Shown here piece by piece: positions 9,465 through 23,587 of a stretch of 64,000 nucleotides of DNA (positions are counted from its first letter, which is position 1; every line of letters begins with the position of its first letter). The notes under the pieces were generated by a model. The model was not told where the DNA came from, did no database searches, and saw nothing but the letters and a program-made list of their open reading frames with translations. Both the position numbers and the translations under genes were made by a program. The DNA is from Heterodera schachtii (Eukaryota > Nematoda > Chromadorea > Rhabditida > Heteroderidae): positions 732,871 through 796,870 of the forward strand of contig SIJG01000040.1 in the NCBI GenBank assembly GCA_023374025.1. The letters run 5' to 3'.

Positions 9465-12400
9465 ATGAGTAATCCGAAGCGTGTTCGATTGGAGCGGCTT
9501 CATGCATTGGATTTTGGTGAATCCGAGGACATTTCGGAGACACAAAGCCTCGGCATGTTAAAAAATAAATAATAAACAAAAAAATTATCGATTTAAAAAT
9601 AAATAAATTCCCTTATAAATTAAGTTGATGAGCAGTGTAAACATGAAAACCCCAAAATTTTCAACAAAAATTCTATTTTTCAATTTTTTCAAATTTATCT
9701 TTGAATTTTTTGATTTTACGGGAATTGTTCTTTTTTTTTTGAAAAGGTATCAAAGATAGCGTAATTTAAGAGGGTTGATATCTTTACTAAAGTTGTTTCC
9801 CGAGCTTTGGGGCGAGAGAAAAGTTGGGTACCGTTGAGGAAATTCCCCGACAGAATTTTGACAGGGAGGGGTGGAGAAATTTAAAAACTTTTGGGGAGCT
9901 ACACCCTCATTGGGGAGGAAATTTTCAAAAAAAAATAAAAAATTGAAAAAAATAGAAATTTTTTAAAATAAAAAAATTCTTAGAAACTCAATTAAAGACA
10001 CTCTCATCCAATTTGAAATGTACGATGATATTCTCAATTCCCGCATCAAATCGGAGAACAACAGCTAGGGCCTGAGAATGGAAATCCATATAAATCGGAT
10101 CTCTTGTGACGAAAAATGCCAAAATAGTTTAGGGCGTCACTAATTTAGTGGCCAAAATGCTCCCTAATATCCCAGCTTTTAAATGACGAATAAGAATGGA
10201 ATTTTAGGCTAAAAATATTGTGTTTTATATATTATTTTTCGCAAAAAAAAAGCGCATAAAGATGTTTTTTCTTTTTTGTTGACGAAATTTTTTTAATAAA
10301 TTATGAAAAATTGGAAAAAAATAGAAAATAATTAAAAAAATAATTTAGAAATTCCAATTTTAGAAAAAGAAAATATTTAAATAGATTCGTCTTTGAATGA
10401 AAAAGAAATTATTCATAGGAATCGAATTAATAATCTCTCTCTCCTTTACATATTTAATGTGCATTTTTCAAATGAAAACAATTTAAATAAATATGTTTAA
10501 ATCCAATTCATTCACATTAAAATCCAATAATTTTTTCCCATAAATTTACATTTTATTTAAAAATTTAAATTTCTTAATTATCTAATTAAGATATTTATGT
10601 CTTTTTTTCCTTTTAAATTGGTGAGTAATTTCTCCAATCCTTCGGTTTGTGTAAATGAAAACATTTGAAGGACGGACGACCATCGATTTGATTAATCGCT
10701 GCTATATTTATTCACCTTTTACAAATTAATTCCCCTCATTTAAACCATTTTTTTCTCAAAATTTAATCGATATTTTTTTAATTTTTTAACATTAATTTTT
10801 TAAAGATGATTCTGCTATCACTTTTGCCAATTTAAACACTGTTAACGCCAAAAATCAGCAGGTGGTTATAGATTAAATTATTTAAAAAAATAATTAATTA
10901 TTTGAAAATATTTAAGCGCAAAAAGATGAACAACCGTGAACATTTTGAATTGGAATTGAGTGCCGAATCGGACCACCGATCAACTGACAAATCATCAAAA
11001 TTCCAGTAATAATTAATAAAAATTAAAATTTATTATTTAATATTAAAATATTAATATATTTTAAGGATGAATATAATTTTCCCACTAACTAATTAATTTA
11101 TTTTAATATACTTTTTTTTTAATTTTTCTCATTTTTTAGAGAAAAGAAATTTTCTTTTTTAATTGAAAATAATATTCCATCCAAAGCATCATAATTTTAA
11201 AAAACTTTAAATTATTTGACATATTTGTATTGGAGATTTTTATGCGCTTTTTTAAATCTTTTTTGTAAAAATTAGAATTTTCCGAATGAAATGTTAATGA
11301 AAATGGCAAAAAAATCTTTTTTTTTAACATTTTCATTCATTTTATGAAAACATTTTCCATGGTCTGTTAACAAATAATTATGTAAATTAATGCAGAAAAT
11401 AAAATTTTGGCATTAAGAAGAATGCCATCATCATATTTTTCGGATGGCAAACGGATCATCGATTACGTGTTGGTCTACGAGGAGAAGGAAATGACGAACA
11501 GCAACTACAGCAACAACAACAATTGCGATGACAACAACTGCACAACTGCTGAACATGTTCAATGTGATGGTGGTGGTGCCAATGCCAATGCCAATGACAC
11601 CAACAACGGCAACAATAATAATAATAATAATTCACGATCATCCCCCCAACGATCACCCCAACTGCATGCACAAAAAGTGAATTATTTCCCACAAAAAAAA
11701 TAAAAAATTTCTAATTTTCTGAAATGTTTAATTAATTTATTTAATTAATTTCCCGATATTTTTTTATTTTCAAAAATTTTTAAAAATCCAAATTTTTATA
11801 TAGTTTAATAAAAAAAAAAACTTTTAAGAAAGTTAGAAAATTATTTTTTCATTTTTTTTTAAATTTTTGTGAAGGGGTAGTTCAGTCCCCCGGCAATGCA
11901 AAATTTCGGCGCCCAAATTTGCGAAGGATGTTAAAAGCTAAAATTTGACTGACTTTTTTCTTTTTTGTGCTTTATTTTCAAAAATTTTTTGGGAGTGCGA
12001 CGCTGAATTTTTTTTTAATTCAAATAAATTTTTATTGAAATTAATATAAATAAAATTTTCAATTTTTTATAGCGGCAAATGTACGAGGAAAGTTTGTTGG
12101 GCCTCGGACTTGAACTTGAGCAAGCAAATGCAACTGCAATTGTAAATTTTTTTTTCCAAAAATATTTTTTAATTTATTTAATTAAGAATCCCAATATCAA
12201 ATTTGTGCTAATTCACGCTCCGTTCAAAGTGCTAATGCGTCAAGCGGAACTAATGATGGTCCGAATGCCAGTGCATAGGAATGACGTCAGAAAGGTGGGA
12301 CAAACGATTTGCTAAACAATTAATTTAATGATTGAAAAATGCCCAAACTTTATATTTAATGTTATTCATAGCCTTAAATTCTCTTTTAACCTGTAAGAAT

Positions 12401-15400
12401 TCAAAAAACTATTTTTTTCAAAACTTTTTCTCGAAAATTTTTTTAAATCTTACAAAAAAAAAAAATAAGAATTTTAACAGGCTAATATCATAGCGAAAAC
12501 ATAGGGTTATTAGAATGACATCTGAATAATTTGGTTCTTTGGCCAAATTTTATTTTTAATTTACTTTGACAACCCCCATAATCGCTGCCTGAGAAATGTT
12601 TTAAATTTTAAATAATTTTATTATACAAATAGCTTCAAATTCTCAAAGAATCCACGGAAATTCTTAAGCAAATTAAAAAAAATTTAATTTAAGGAATGGA
12701 ATTTGACTGATGGTTTTGTGAATGCCTGTTTGAAGCGGCTTAAATTTCTGGACTTTGATCCAAGAATAAAGAAGCGAATTGAACCTGAAACATATTTTTG
12801 TCAACCATTTGTTGCTCAACATTTTGAGTGGTGGGTAATTAATTAATAGTGGTGTGTAACTAATTAATCAATTAGCAAAATGCGGATTTACATGGAATAG
12901 TTTTTTAATAACAGGAAAAAAGCGTTTTTTTGCTTAATTTGCAAGCTTTTAAGATGCATTTTTACATCCTTATTTCCCATTAACTAACATAATATTAAGT
13001 AAAAACGATAAATATTAAAAATAAATTTTTTAAATTTTATTAATTAATTTTTAAAAATATTTTTTTTTTGACAGTTTTGTTGGCTACGAACATCCGGAGA
13101 CATTTTTCACCCGAGCTGATCGGGCCCGCATGGTCCACGATTTGTTGATCAGAGCGCGGTATGACCGCGGTGAAAGCATCAACAAATTGCGATTTGGCAT
13201 CGACAAACTGCTCAGGAATAGAACCTACACAGCTGCATTCCCACTCCATGACGTGAAATTTTTGATTTTCTTTTTTTATATTATTTAATATTTACAAATT
13301 AATATTCTTAAAATTATATTTAATATAATTTTTTAAATGTCTAAAATCAGAGTTTTTCAGCAGATGGTAACATTTAAAGATGATGTTCTTTTTTCCAAAA
13401 ATCACTTGAATATTTTAAAATTTTGATATTTTTTTAATATAGAATTTTTAAATTTTTAAATCTTAACACTTCAATCAAAACACATTCTGGTAATGGAAAT
13501 CTTAAATGAACATACTTAATTATTTTTAAAAAAATAATTTAAAATAAAATTTTTAAAACAATAACTTATTTAATTATTATTAATTAAAACATAATAATTG
13601 AAATAAATTTTTAAAGCAATTAAATTATTTAATGCATTCTAATTAAGGAATTGAATAAAAAAGCGAAAAGCGTCGATTTTGAACGGTGCAATGATCGACA
13701 ATTGTTGTATGAGTCATGGGTGAAAATGAAAAATGTTTTCAAATATCAGCCGCTTGATTTGATCCGTACATATTTTGGCACCAAAATTGGCTTTTATTTT
13801 GCCTGGTTGGGCTATTACACGCGATGCCTGTGGCCAGTGTCAGTGCTTGGCATTTTGTTTGTACTGTACGGGCTGTTCACAATACCAAGCGATACACCCA
13901 GGCAAGTGCCAATATTGTTTTTTTCGGGGGCTTAGGTCAAATTTTCAAGAATTGGTGCTATTCGAGACTGAAAATTTCCCATACCGAGACTTGAATCAAG
14001 GAATTCGAATCGTAAACCTGACCCTTTATAGATTCGAGACGGAGCCCTGGTCAGAAATTTGAAAGGAAACCTAGTCTCGAGATTTTAGACGGGACCCCGA
14101 GAATCGAGACTGAGGATCTGATACATGTCCCCGAAATTCGGCACCGTGACTTGACTCCGAAACTCGATGCGAGACCGAGACCCCTAAAGACCCGAGATTT
14201 TCCCTCTAGTCAAGACCGAGAGTCTCGAAACAGCATTTCTAATAATTAGTCAATCGTTAAAACAAAACAAAAAATTGCCATAATTTCATGCAAAATTTGA
14301 ATTTTGGAATTTCCATAGAGTTGTTATTACTTCATTTAATTCTATTATCCTTTTAGCAACGACGTGTGCCAAGGACGAATTAGCCACGAATTGATTTGTC
14401 CTATCTGTGACACTTGCGATTATGTAAAATTATTTATTAATTGAGGAATAATTAGACAAACCAAATTTCGTTTTACAGGTCCCTGTGAATGCCACCTGCT
14501 TGTACACGCGTATCACTTATGTTATTGACAATGTAAAGTGCCATATTAATTAACGCATATAATAGGGACACATTTTTGAAGGAGTGGAAAATTTAACGCC
14601 CGTGGGCTTTGTAGCGATAAATTTTTCTAGAAAATCGCTGGCAAAACGCCTCTATAAATATATCCAAAAGGCGCATTTGTCATCCAGGCGCAAATTCTTC
14701 GGCGTAAATGTTATGGCGCAAATGTTTGGGTGTAGTCTTGGAGCAAATGTACCAAGACTAGAAAAGAGTTAGCGACAAATGTTATTGATTCTAAGTTAGC
14801 TTGGCGCCCAGTTAGCAGCGCCCACCTGTCCTAGTCCATAATTTAGCAATGAATAAATTGTAAATATTAATAATTTTTAAATTTTCAGTGGTCGACAATT
14901 CTTTTTGCTGCCATCATGTCCATTTGGATAACACTGTTTCTTGAAGGGTGGAAGCGTTACCATGCCGAGCTGGCATACAAGTGGAATGTGCTCGGTTTTG
15001 AACCGGAAGAAGTGCGTGAAATAGTGCTAAATTTTTCAAATAATTAAAAAAAAAACAATTTGGTCACTAATTAGGAAATGATGCGTCCCGAATTCCAATT
15101 CCGTCGCAAAAGGATGAGCAAATTGAACCCGGTCACAAAGCAGGAGGTGAAAAACAAATTAATTAAAAATTCTATTCAATAATAGTCAACATTTTTAAAA
15201 AATATTGAAAATCTATGAAAATTAGCATCATTGCAGGCCCATACCTAAATCCGAAGGTTTTTTTTTTTGCTCTTCGGTCCCAACGAATTTTTTTACTCTG
15301 GTATAATTTTTCAAAATAGGCGCTATTGCACTTTTTTAGCAATTTTTCGCCAAAAATGACCAATGCATTTTTGGGTCAATTTTTTATAATTGGTCCAACG

Positions 15401-18400
15401 ATGTCGATTTGTGATCTTCGAGAATTTCCAGTCTCGGGCAACACTAGTGACGACAGATATCGTCTGGAAATTTTTTTTTTTCAATTTTTCATTTCGATTG
15501 GAGGAGTGATTCATAGAATTTAAAAAAAAACTTGTACAGCTATTTTCTAACCCATTCTCCTGATTCTGAAATTTTTTGAGTCTACGATCTCGACTGTTTT
15601 GACTTACCTATATTTTTTTATTACAAATAGTTTTAATAACTCAAATTTATTTTTCAATAAAATTTGCTTAAATCGCCAATTCAAAAATTTAAATTTACAT
15701 TTTTTACATATTTTTTCAAAAATTTAAATTTACATTTTTTACATATTTTCAGGAACCGTACATTCCTTTCATGGAGAAAGCATGCCGTCTCTGTGGCTCG
15801 GCTGTCACTGTGCTGTTTTTCATCTTTTTGGTCATTGCTTTACTGTTCGGCATCATTGTGTACCGAGTGATTGTGCTTCGAGTTTTTTATGCCAGCACAT
15901 TTTTGCAAAATCAGCATCGAACATTGGCAATTTGGTTGGTGCCATAATTTGCAAAAATTTTTTTAAATATTTTACAAAATTTTGAAAATTTAAATCTTGG
16001 AATTAAGGATTGCCCCCCTAAACACAATTCATCGGGTTTCACAAAAAAAATTTCTTTTATTTTTCCGGTGGATCTCAAATTTCTTAAAAATGCACCTATT
16101 TTTCCTTAAAAATTTCATATATTTTTTTAAATTTCGGGTGGGATTTCCCTCCTTCCCCCTCCCCCATGGTTATGGGACTGCTTAAGACACACAAAAAATT
16201 GGGGGTTCAAGAATTTCAAAAATTTTGAAAATCAATTAGGTAATTGATTTTAATTTCATTTCAGGATCACTTCCGGCACTGCTGCAATGATTAATCTGAT
16301 TTTCATTCTCATCATGAATTTTGTATGTTATTCTTTTTTTAATATTTAATTATGTCATTTAAATGATTTAATTAAATTATTTTTGACTCCTTATTTTTTT
16401 TGTTTACAGTTTTACAGTAAATTGGCACTCAAATTAACGGAATGGGAATGTCCGAGGACTCAAAGCGAATTTGATAATAGGTAAAAATTCAATTAAAAAT
16501 TATTTAATTACATTTAATTGTTTTTGATAGGCTCCACCTTTTAGACTAGGTTTTTTTTAAGCTTTCTCAGAAACAAAAAGCCGAAAATCCCAACACTTAA
16601 AAATTCTAAATTTATTGCTTAAATGCCATTTCATGATTAAAAGGCCCTCAAATTTATTAATTAAATGCCAAATTAATCATTTTCTCTTAACTTTCAGTTA
16701 TACATTTAAAGTGTTTCTGTTCCAATTTGTCAACTTTTACTCGAGTTTGTTCTACATCGCTTTCATAAAGGGCAAATTTACGGGTCCGTCCCATTCGAAT
16801 CGTTGGATCAACGCTGATCGAACTGAGCTCAGATTTGGGTATACGAAAATTGTAATTTATTATTTTATACATGTGTTTTACTGTTACCTAATGTATTTTT
16901 TAATGTATTAAAATTGGGAAAGTTTTTTATTGAGAGGTACCGTAATCCAAATTATCCAATAAAGCTATAAATCTCTAATTCCCAAATGCGGAAGTTTTGT
17001 AAAAATTCCTGTCGGCGAATGGGTCGAAAGGGGGCGGGGGAGTAACTTCGGCGATGAATAGTTTTGTTGCCAAGCGCTATATATATATTTTTTTAATGGC
17101 ACACTAAATTTTATAGCATATATTCCGGGACGGGCATAATATCCAATCGATTCCGTTGGCTTGCATTTTATTGATTGGAGTAATGCATTATTTTTTTCAA
17201 TCAATAAAATTCTTTTATTGCCTACAAAATTCGCAGTTTAAATTCCAATTTTAAATCATGGGTCCATTATTGGGATCCCAATCCCAATCCTGGATTTTCT
17301 TTAATTCCGCTGGTATAATTCTTTAATTAATTTATTTGTTTGTTTAGCACTTTTCGTCCCTTGGAACAATGCGAAGCTGCTGGTTGTATGGTGGAGCTTG
17401 TGATCCAATTAGCTGTGATAATGATTGGGAAGCAGATTTTCAATGCCTTTTTCGAGATTGGTTATCCGTAAGTAAACTCAATTTCATTTAAATAAATTAA
17501 TCGTGATGAAAAGGAATAAAAAATTAAATTATTATTATTATTGGCCTGAGTTGTTGCCCGAAACCTGAGTCTTTTCCAACCCGAATTTTTTTTTTTTTTT
17601 TTGGATGTCGCGAAATCCGATTCAAGCCTTTTTTCTATATCCCGACCCGAAGCCCACCCCAATAATTCCTAATTTTTTCGACCCGCGACAATCGTCGTGT
17701 TATTTGCTCTCAATTCATTTTTTATTCTTCTCTACCAATTCAACGAAATTTATAAATTTTTTTTTTACTTCATCCAATAAACCAAAAAAATTTAAGATTT
17801 TATTTAATATTTAATTTTCAATTTAATTTATTTTTTTTTTAAATTTTAAAGAATGCTTTCCTATTGGGTTCGACGATGGCGCTTTAAAATTCCCGAGACA
17901 AAGAAACAAAAATGCGAACGGATTAGCAAAGAACGGCGTCAAACAATCAAATGTATCAGTTCGAATACAAAAGTCAGCTTATATGAGCAGGTGGGTGATG
18001 GACGAGAATTTTTCAAATTTTTTAATAAAACTATTAAATTTATTTATTATTACTTAATCAGATTTTAATCGTTTGTTTAATATTTAGGACTATTCATTGA
18101 ATGTGGTTTATCAACAATTTTTATTTGAAGAATATTTAGAAATGGTAATTTTTTCTGGGCTTCTAAATTTCGGCCGGCATGAAAACGGCAAATATTTTCA
18201 GCGAAAAGCAATTTTTTTTTAATACGCTAATTAGGCGTTAAGGCAATTAAATTTTCAATCATGGCCATGTTGAATTTGCTAGTTATGCCGATTTTTGTTT
18301 TAATTCATTCAACTTTATAGCATAATTTCACTGGCATTTTCTTCTGGAGTCGCATAACAATTATGAAATTGATAGATCGGTCGGTAGCAAAAAATTTGCC

Positions 18401-21400
18401 GAAAAAAGTACAAATTTTCATGGGCCTAAAATTTGAAGCCCTGGGGGGGGGGTTTAATTTATATGCATTCCGTGACTCATTTTTAATTTTTCCAGGTAAT
18501 ACAACTTGGCTTTGTCACTCTGTTTGTTGCCGCTTTCCCATTAGCACCTTTGTTTGCACTGATCAACAACATCCTGGAAATTCGTTTGGATGCGTATAAG
18601 TAAGAAAAATTCCTCGAAAAAAAAGAGATTTAATACAATAAACTTAAATTAAATTAAATTTTTCATTTTGCCCCTTTTTGTTATTTCAGATTTAATTTTG
18701 GGATAATTTCAAATGAAAATTTTATACCCCCATCCCAACGGGATTAATTTCTTAAGAAAAAAACAACAACAAGAGAAATTGGATGAAAGATGTTTTTTAC
18801 AATGGTTACCTCCCTCCAAGCCCTGAAAATTCCAATTTCAATGTCCTTCGAAATTTTTTAAAATTTTATTAAAATCTTTTAGATTTTTTTTTCATACATT
18901 ACGCACTTTTCCCTTAAAATGCACTTTTTAAGTACCCAACCCCATCAAATGATTAATTAAATTTCAAGGTGGGGGGGGGGGGTTACTATTTTTAATTTTT
19001 CAATATTTTTTTTGTTTGTTTTTTTATTTTAATTTAAACAGATTTGTCATCACAACACAACGTCCGGTTGCTGAACAGGCGAGGAACATCGGAGTCTGGA
19101 TCACCATCATTAATATGATCAGCAACCTTGCGGTGCTATGCAATGCCTTTGTGATTGCATTCACTTCTGATTTCATTCCAAAACTTTACTACCAAATCAC
19201 GCAGGAAACATTGCAGGGGTTAGTGGTAAAACAATAAAAATAACAAAATTTAACTTTTAAAATTTAATAAAATTAATTTTCAAATTAAAAAAACACTTCT
19301 TAAACATTCGTTAATAAACTTTCAAATTACAACGAACAATTGAGCATTTGGATAGTTTAAATTTAAATTAGGGTTAGCAAAAGCCGAGTCCAGCAATAAT
19401 TATTTCACGAAAGGACTTATAATTTACAATTATTTAAAAAAAAAATTCCGATGATTTGGTATATGTATATTTTAATAATTTTTTAAATAATTTTTAACCT
19501 TCAAAAAATTTACCTCATTTTGCATTTTTTTTTGTCTATTACAAAAAAATTGTAAAAATTTGGTATAATTTATGCTTTTATTTATTGATTTATTTACACC
19601 TGACAAAAAATGTGAAAAATCATGTTTTTCCCTTATTTCTTCAAAAATTTTGCGCTCCAGTTTCGTAACTTTTTGAGAACGCCAAGCCCTGTTTTCGGGA
19701 ATCTGAACCCATGGTGTACTCAGAAATGAATTATAAAAACTGGGAAATTTAGCAAATTTTTTGAAAATTTTTGTAGCCCATTTTCATGACAAAACCCCAA
19801 ATAAAAATTGCCACATTTTGACAAATTTAGCTATGCCGACGATACATTTGCCTATTTCGATTCGTCACTTTTGATTGTGGCAAACACGGAATTCCCAAAC
19901 ACGACTTACTGTCGTTACCAAGACTACCGGCGCCCTCCATGCTCACTGATCAGTCAGCCGATCAGTCGCCAGGTGTGGGGCGACGCATTTGAGACTGTCT
20001 GCGATGACAATTACGAATTCCAAGACAAATGGTGGATCATTTTGGCATTTCGTCTCGTTTTTGTGCTAGTTTTTGAGGTGGCGCTCATTTTTATAAATTT
20101 TTAATAAATTCATTTATAATTTAATTAATTATATTTGCATTTGAAAATATGTTCATTTTATGTTAAATTTTATAATTTTGAAATTAAAAAATTTCGAAAA
20201 AATTTAACGAAAAATTACCAGCAATTTGGGCTCTATTCCAGTTTACGCGTCCAATCAATAAACCATCATCAGTCTATTAGGCCATAACTTTTCTTTAATT
20301 GGTCAAGGCATACATTCTTGGTATCAAATGAAAGTTTAAAGTCCCGGAAATTTATAAACGCAAGAAGAGAGCAAATACTGGCATTAAGAATAAATAAATA
20401 AAATTTGAAAATACAAATTCCGATTTGTTCCGAGTATATATAACAATAAATTTTTGTGTGTTATATTTAGCTCAAAATTTAGTTATATATTGTATAAAAT
20501 TCATGCAACTTGAAGCTTTCGTTTGATACCAAGAATGTATGCCTTGGCCAATTAAGAAAAAAGTTATGGCCAAGAGGAACTGAGGATGGTCATTGATTGG
20601 ACGTGTAAACAGGAATAGAGCCAAAATTAATTTTAAATATAATTTTTGCTCTTTTTTTTTAGTTGGTGGTCCTCTCGATTAAAGCATTATTTGCTTATGT
20701 AAGTTTTTGATATTTAATCAAAAATAAATAAATTATTTGGAAATAATTTCAGTTGATCCCAGACATGCCGACAAAGGTAAAACAATCTTCAAATTAATTT
20801 AAAAATAACCATTTTTATACATGTTTATGTTTTTAGATTGTCATTCAACTTCAACGGGGTACCTAATTAATTATTTACTTTAAAATTAAATGAATAAATT
20901 TCAAAATATATGTAGTCAAATTTAAGAGCGTTTTTTGATGCGACAAGCAATTCTCCAACGCCGAGATTCACCCGAAGAACTAAAAGCGGCAGAATTGGAG
21001 GAAAAGGAATTGTCACAATTGACAACTGATAGGTGTTGAAAAAAAAATTTAAAATTTTGCGAATTTTTTTTTTACAAAATTCATTAAAATTTCCAAAAAA
21101 AAAACTCCCTGGCGGCATTTTAAAAAAAAAATGTAATATTGGAGTGAAATCAATTCCTGTCATTATTAGTGCCGATTATATTTTTTTGGATTTCCTAAAT
21201 TTAACACTGATTTTGGGCATGGGCGCAAATGTCTCGGGAACAGTGACCATTTCTATGAGACTAAAGTTTAATAATATTTTAGTGAAATTTTGTGTAAATA
21301 TTGGGAAACCGGAAAATCGTTGTGGTGTTTTTCGTCCCCCACCCCTCTCGCCGAGAATTTTTAATTTTTTTGTCACAAATTTTTAAGTAAATAAAAGTTT

Positions 21401-22423
21401 TCCGAATTTGGCTGTTGAAAAAATTTTAAAACCAATAAAGTAATTTTTGTTTTGTTTTTCCCCAAGACCAAAGCTTGGTGGCAGTTGGCATGACATTGAC
21501 TCGCTGGCTTATCAAGCGGATGTTTGCGACTCACAAAAGAGCCAACCGGCGGAACTACAACGGAGGCTATCAAATGCCGGATATGAAGGACTGTTTTCCA
21601 GACGTGACGCGCCCGCACTGTCCCCGCGCGCATCATTTGTTAATGAGCTGCCATTAAGCATGGAGGAAGCTGACACCAATGAAAAGGTGGTGAGTTTTGT
21701 TTTGCCGAGGAATGGATGAATTCATGAAAATTTTTTAGGTTTTTATGCAGTTTAGGAAAACTAAAATTTTCCAGTTTTTTTAAATTTTCCTGAGGAAAAA
21801 ATGAGGGAAATAACCGCCAGTGGGAGTGGGCAAATGAGCTGCTTCCGGACAAAGTGTATATCCCTACAGGACTAAACGCAATTACAGTTTACGGGAATTA
21901 CGGCATTTTGGACCCAGTAATTACGGGTTACGGAATCCTTTGTCTGATCACTTTAGCGTTTGCCAGTTTTTCTTTTAGAATTTTTTAAAATAAAATTTGA
22001 AAAATATGGATTACGGAAATTGCGGCGTTTTTTAGGTCCCCGTAATCACGGATTACGGGTTTCCATAATTGATATAATCCTGTTAAATGCAGCCTTGGTT
22101 CCCTGCCATTCTGGCGCCGATGGCATAATCAAACAAAATGGCACATAATTTGTGGCACAAACTTGAAAATTTAAAATTTCCCACCGCACCTTTTTCAATA
22201 GATATATTTAATTAATTATTAATTAAATATAAATATATTTTTCAAGACTTCCTTGTCATTTCCCGCAATACAACGGAAGCCCAACCGGTGGCCAACTCCG
22301 TCGTTGCTACTGCTTGCGCCCCCAAACCGTTCAACAACAACAACCACTTCACCCAAGCAGAAGCAGCAGCAGAAGAGTACAACAACAAACAGTGTTGAAG
22401 TGCTTCAGCAAAATGAGCGATGA
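9465..22423 (+). CDS. Anoctamin (TMEM16 family), calcium-dependent channel/scramblase
   Basis: Ten-helix membrane protein; family members are calcium-activated chloride channels or lipid scramblases. The solid exons run from 10806 to 22423 (28 exons). From the ATG at 10926 the coding total is 3282 nt, or 1093 residues, with all phases matching. In order: the N-terminal [15 protein letters not shown] motif, an Asn-rich insert, [19 protein letters not shown], the dimerisation-domain motif [17 protein letters not shown] and AAFPLHD. Then come the membrane helices, from about 13790 ([20 protein letters not shown]) to about 20770. The acidic residues of the family's calcium site are visible: N-x3-E in [11 protein letters not shown]-x2-E in EEYLEM and E-x3-D in [10 protein letters not shown]. 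The C-terminus is a polar Gln/Thr-rich tail. Possible extra 5' exons lie at 9465 ([19 protein letters not shown]) and 9988-10065; their joins need weak GC donors, so the true start is uncertain. The intron after 13901 has a good GC donor (AG/GCAAGT). Nematode homologues are anoh-1 and anoh-2; I cannot tell which. Confidence 0.93.
13930..14245. repeat. TCGAGACT-type repeat in an anoctamin intron
   Basis: GC-richer than its surroundings and built from variants of ATTCGAGACT, CGAGACCGAG and the like in both orientations. The same family occurs at 52,855-53,225 in an intron of the multicopper oxidase gene. Confidence 0.65.
20229..20632. mobile_element. Foldback element with arms of about 115-120 bp in an anoctamin intron
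   Basis: The left end, GGCTCTATTCCAGTTTACGC, is mirrored by the right end ending GTAAACAGGAATAGAGCC. Further inside, AAGGCATACATTCTTGGTAT on the left is mirrored by ATACCAAGAATGTATGCCTT on the right. The arms span roughly 20229-20343 and 20513-20632. I could not identify a clean target-site duplication. Confidence 0.75.
21850..22060. repeat. ATTACGGG-type simple repeat in the last anoctamin intron
   Basis: Variants of ATTACGGG and TTACGGAA recur in this stretch (for example near 21890, 21915, 22010 and 22050). No coding content. Confidence 0.5.
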
Positions 22424-23189
22424 CAAAATTGTGATTGATGTTGATGGAATCAACAAAATTCCGAAATGATTTTTCATTAATTTATTTATTTGATCGGAAA
22501 ATGGGAATCAATGGAAAATGCGTCAGTGATGAATCAGAATTTCTTGTAAATATAACGGGATACGGTATGACAAATTTAAAACAATGACAATGTTCTTATA
22601 CAATTTTGAATTCTTTTTTTTTTTTTGTTACAAGAATGAGTGCTAAAGTACTAATTTTCCAAATAAATTTATCACTGACACATTTTCACACTGACGCATT
22701 TTCTGGAGCCATTAATTTAAAAAAAAGTTTCTTGTTACTTGTAGAACAGGTTCATACATGTCCAGGAAATTAAAGATTCACCGTCGAAGAATTTTTTGGG
22801 AATAAGAGAAAAAATTAAGGGTAATTTGAGATTTTTTAAAATTTAATTAATGTATGAATTTTCTAATTATGGCTAGACATTGTTTTTTTTTTTCTTTATT
22901 CCATGTTCCACTTTTTTTTCCACAAATGGACTTGCCCTTTTTAATTGCTTGTCACCTTTTACTTTCTGTCCATATTTTTTGTATTCAGGTACTCTGTCAT
23001 TTTAATTTTTCAGACTTTCTAAGTTTCTCTGTATGTATTCTATGATTAATGCATTTTTTAAACAATTTTCTGTGTAAAAATTTAATAAAATTCAGTATAA
23101 AACAGAAAAAATTATAAGTTTATTATTTTACATTTTCTATAGAGAAAAGTTAATAAAAATTTTATTAAAAATTTTCTAATTCACGAGCA
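22424..23189. other. Intergenic, 3' flank of the anoctamin gene
   Basis: No gene recognised; AT-rich sequence with long T runs. Confidence 0.5.
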
Positions 23190-23275
23190 TTCGGCCGGCG
23201 TAAATTAATATATTAATTAAATTGGGACCTCCATTACAGCTCACAAAATTGGCATTGAAAATGCCTCCACAATTT
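23190..23275 (-). pseudogene. Relic last exon of the Cys-rich 158-residue gene family
   Basis: The minus strand reads GGIFNANFVSCNGGPNL. It aligns with GSTFNVKSVSCNGCPNL in the last exon of the two copies at 23,588 and 30,295. Upstream of the match an in-frame stop interrupts it and the rest of the exon is missing. The frame then runs on to a different stop. It is most simply a decayed third copy. Confidence 0.55.
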
Positions 23276-23587
23276 CAAAATGTTCCTTATATTTTTCGAA
23301 CTTACAATAAATTTTTAAATCCTTTTGTAACTTAATATACATTTTTATTTAGAATAATTAATAATTTTGTTAATGTAAATTTTTATTTTTGTATAATTAA
23401 GAAATATTATTGCCACCAACAACCATTTCTCTTACAGATTTTAAAATACATTTTTTTTTTTGGGTCACATTATATTTATTGTTTATATGATGAATTTATG
23501 TGCCAATGATAGAACATTTAATAATTATTTTTGGTAATTAACAAAAAAATAGGTAATTAACGAAATTAAATAAATAAATGGCGCTTT

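Noticed and set aside
9465..10065. Treating the first two anoctamin exons as certain
   Set aside because: Their joins need GC donors with poor consensus; they are kept only as a possible 5' extension.
11456..11692. Minus-strand Cys/Tyr/His-rich open frame
   Set aside because: Complement of the Asn-rich insert of the anoctamin exon 11418-11676.
13775..14062. Open frame extending past the anoctamin exon at 13,901
   Set aside because: Read-through into an intron and in the wrong frame for the anoctamin motif.
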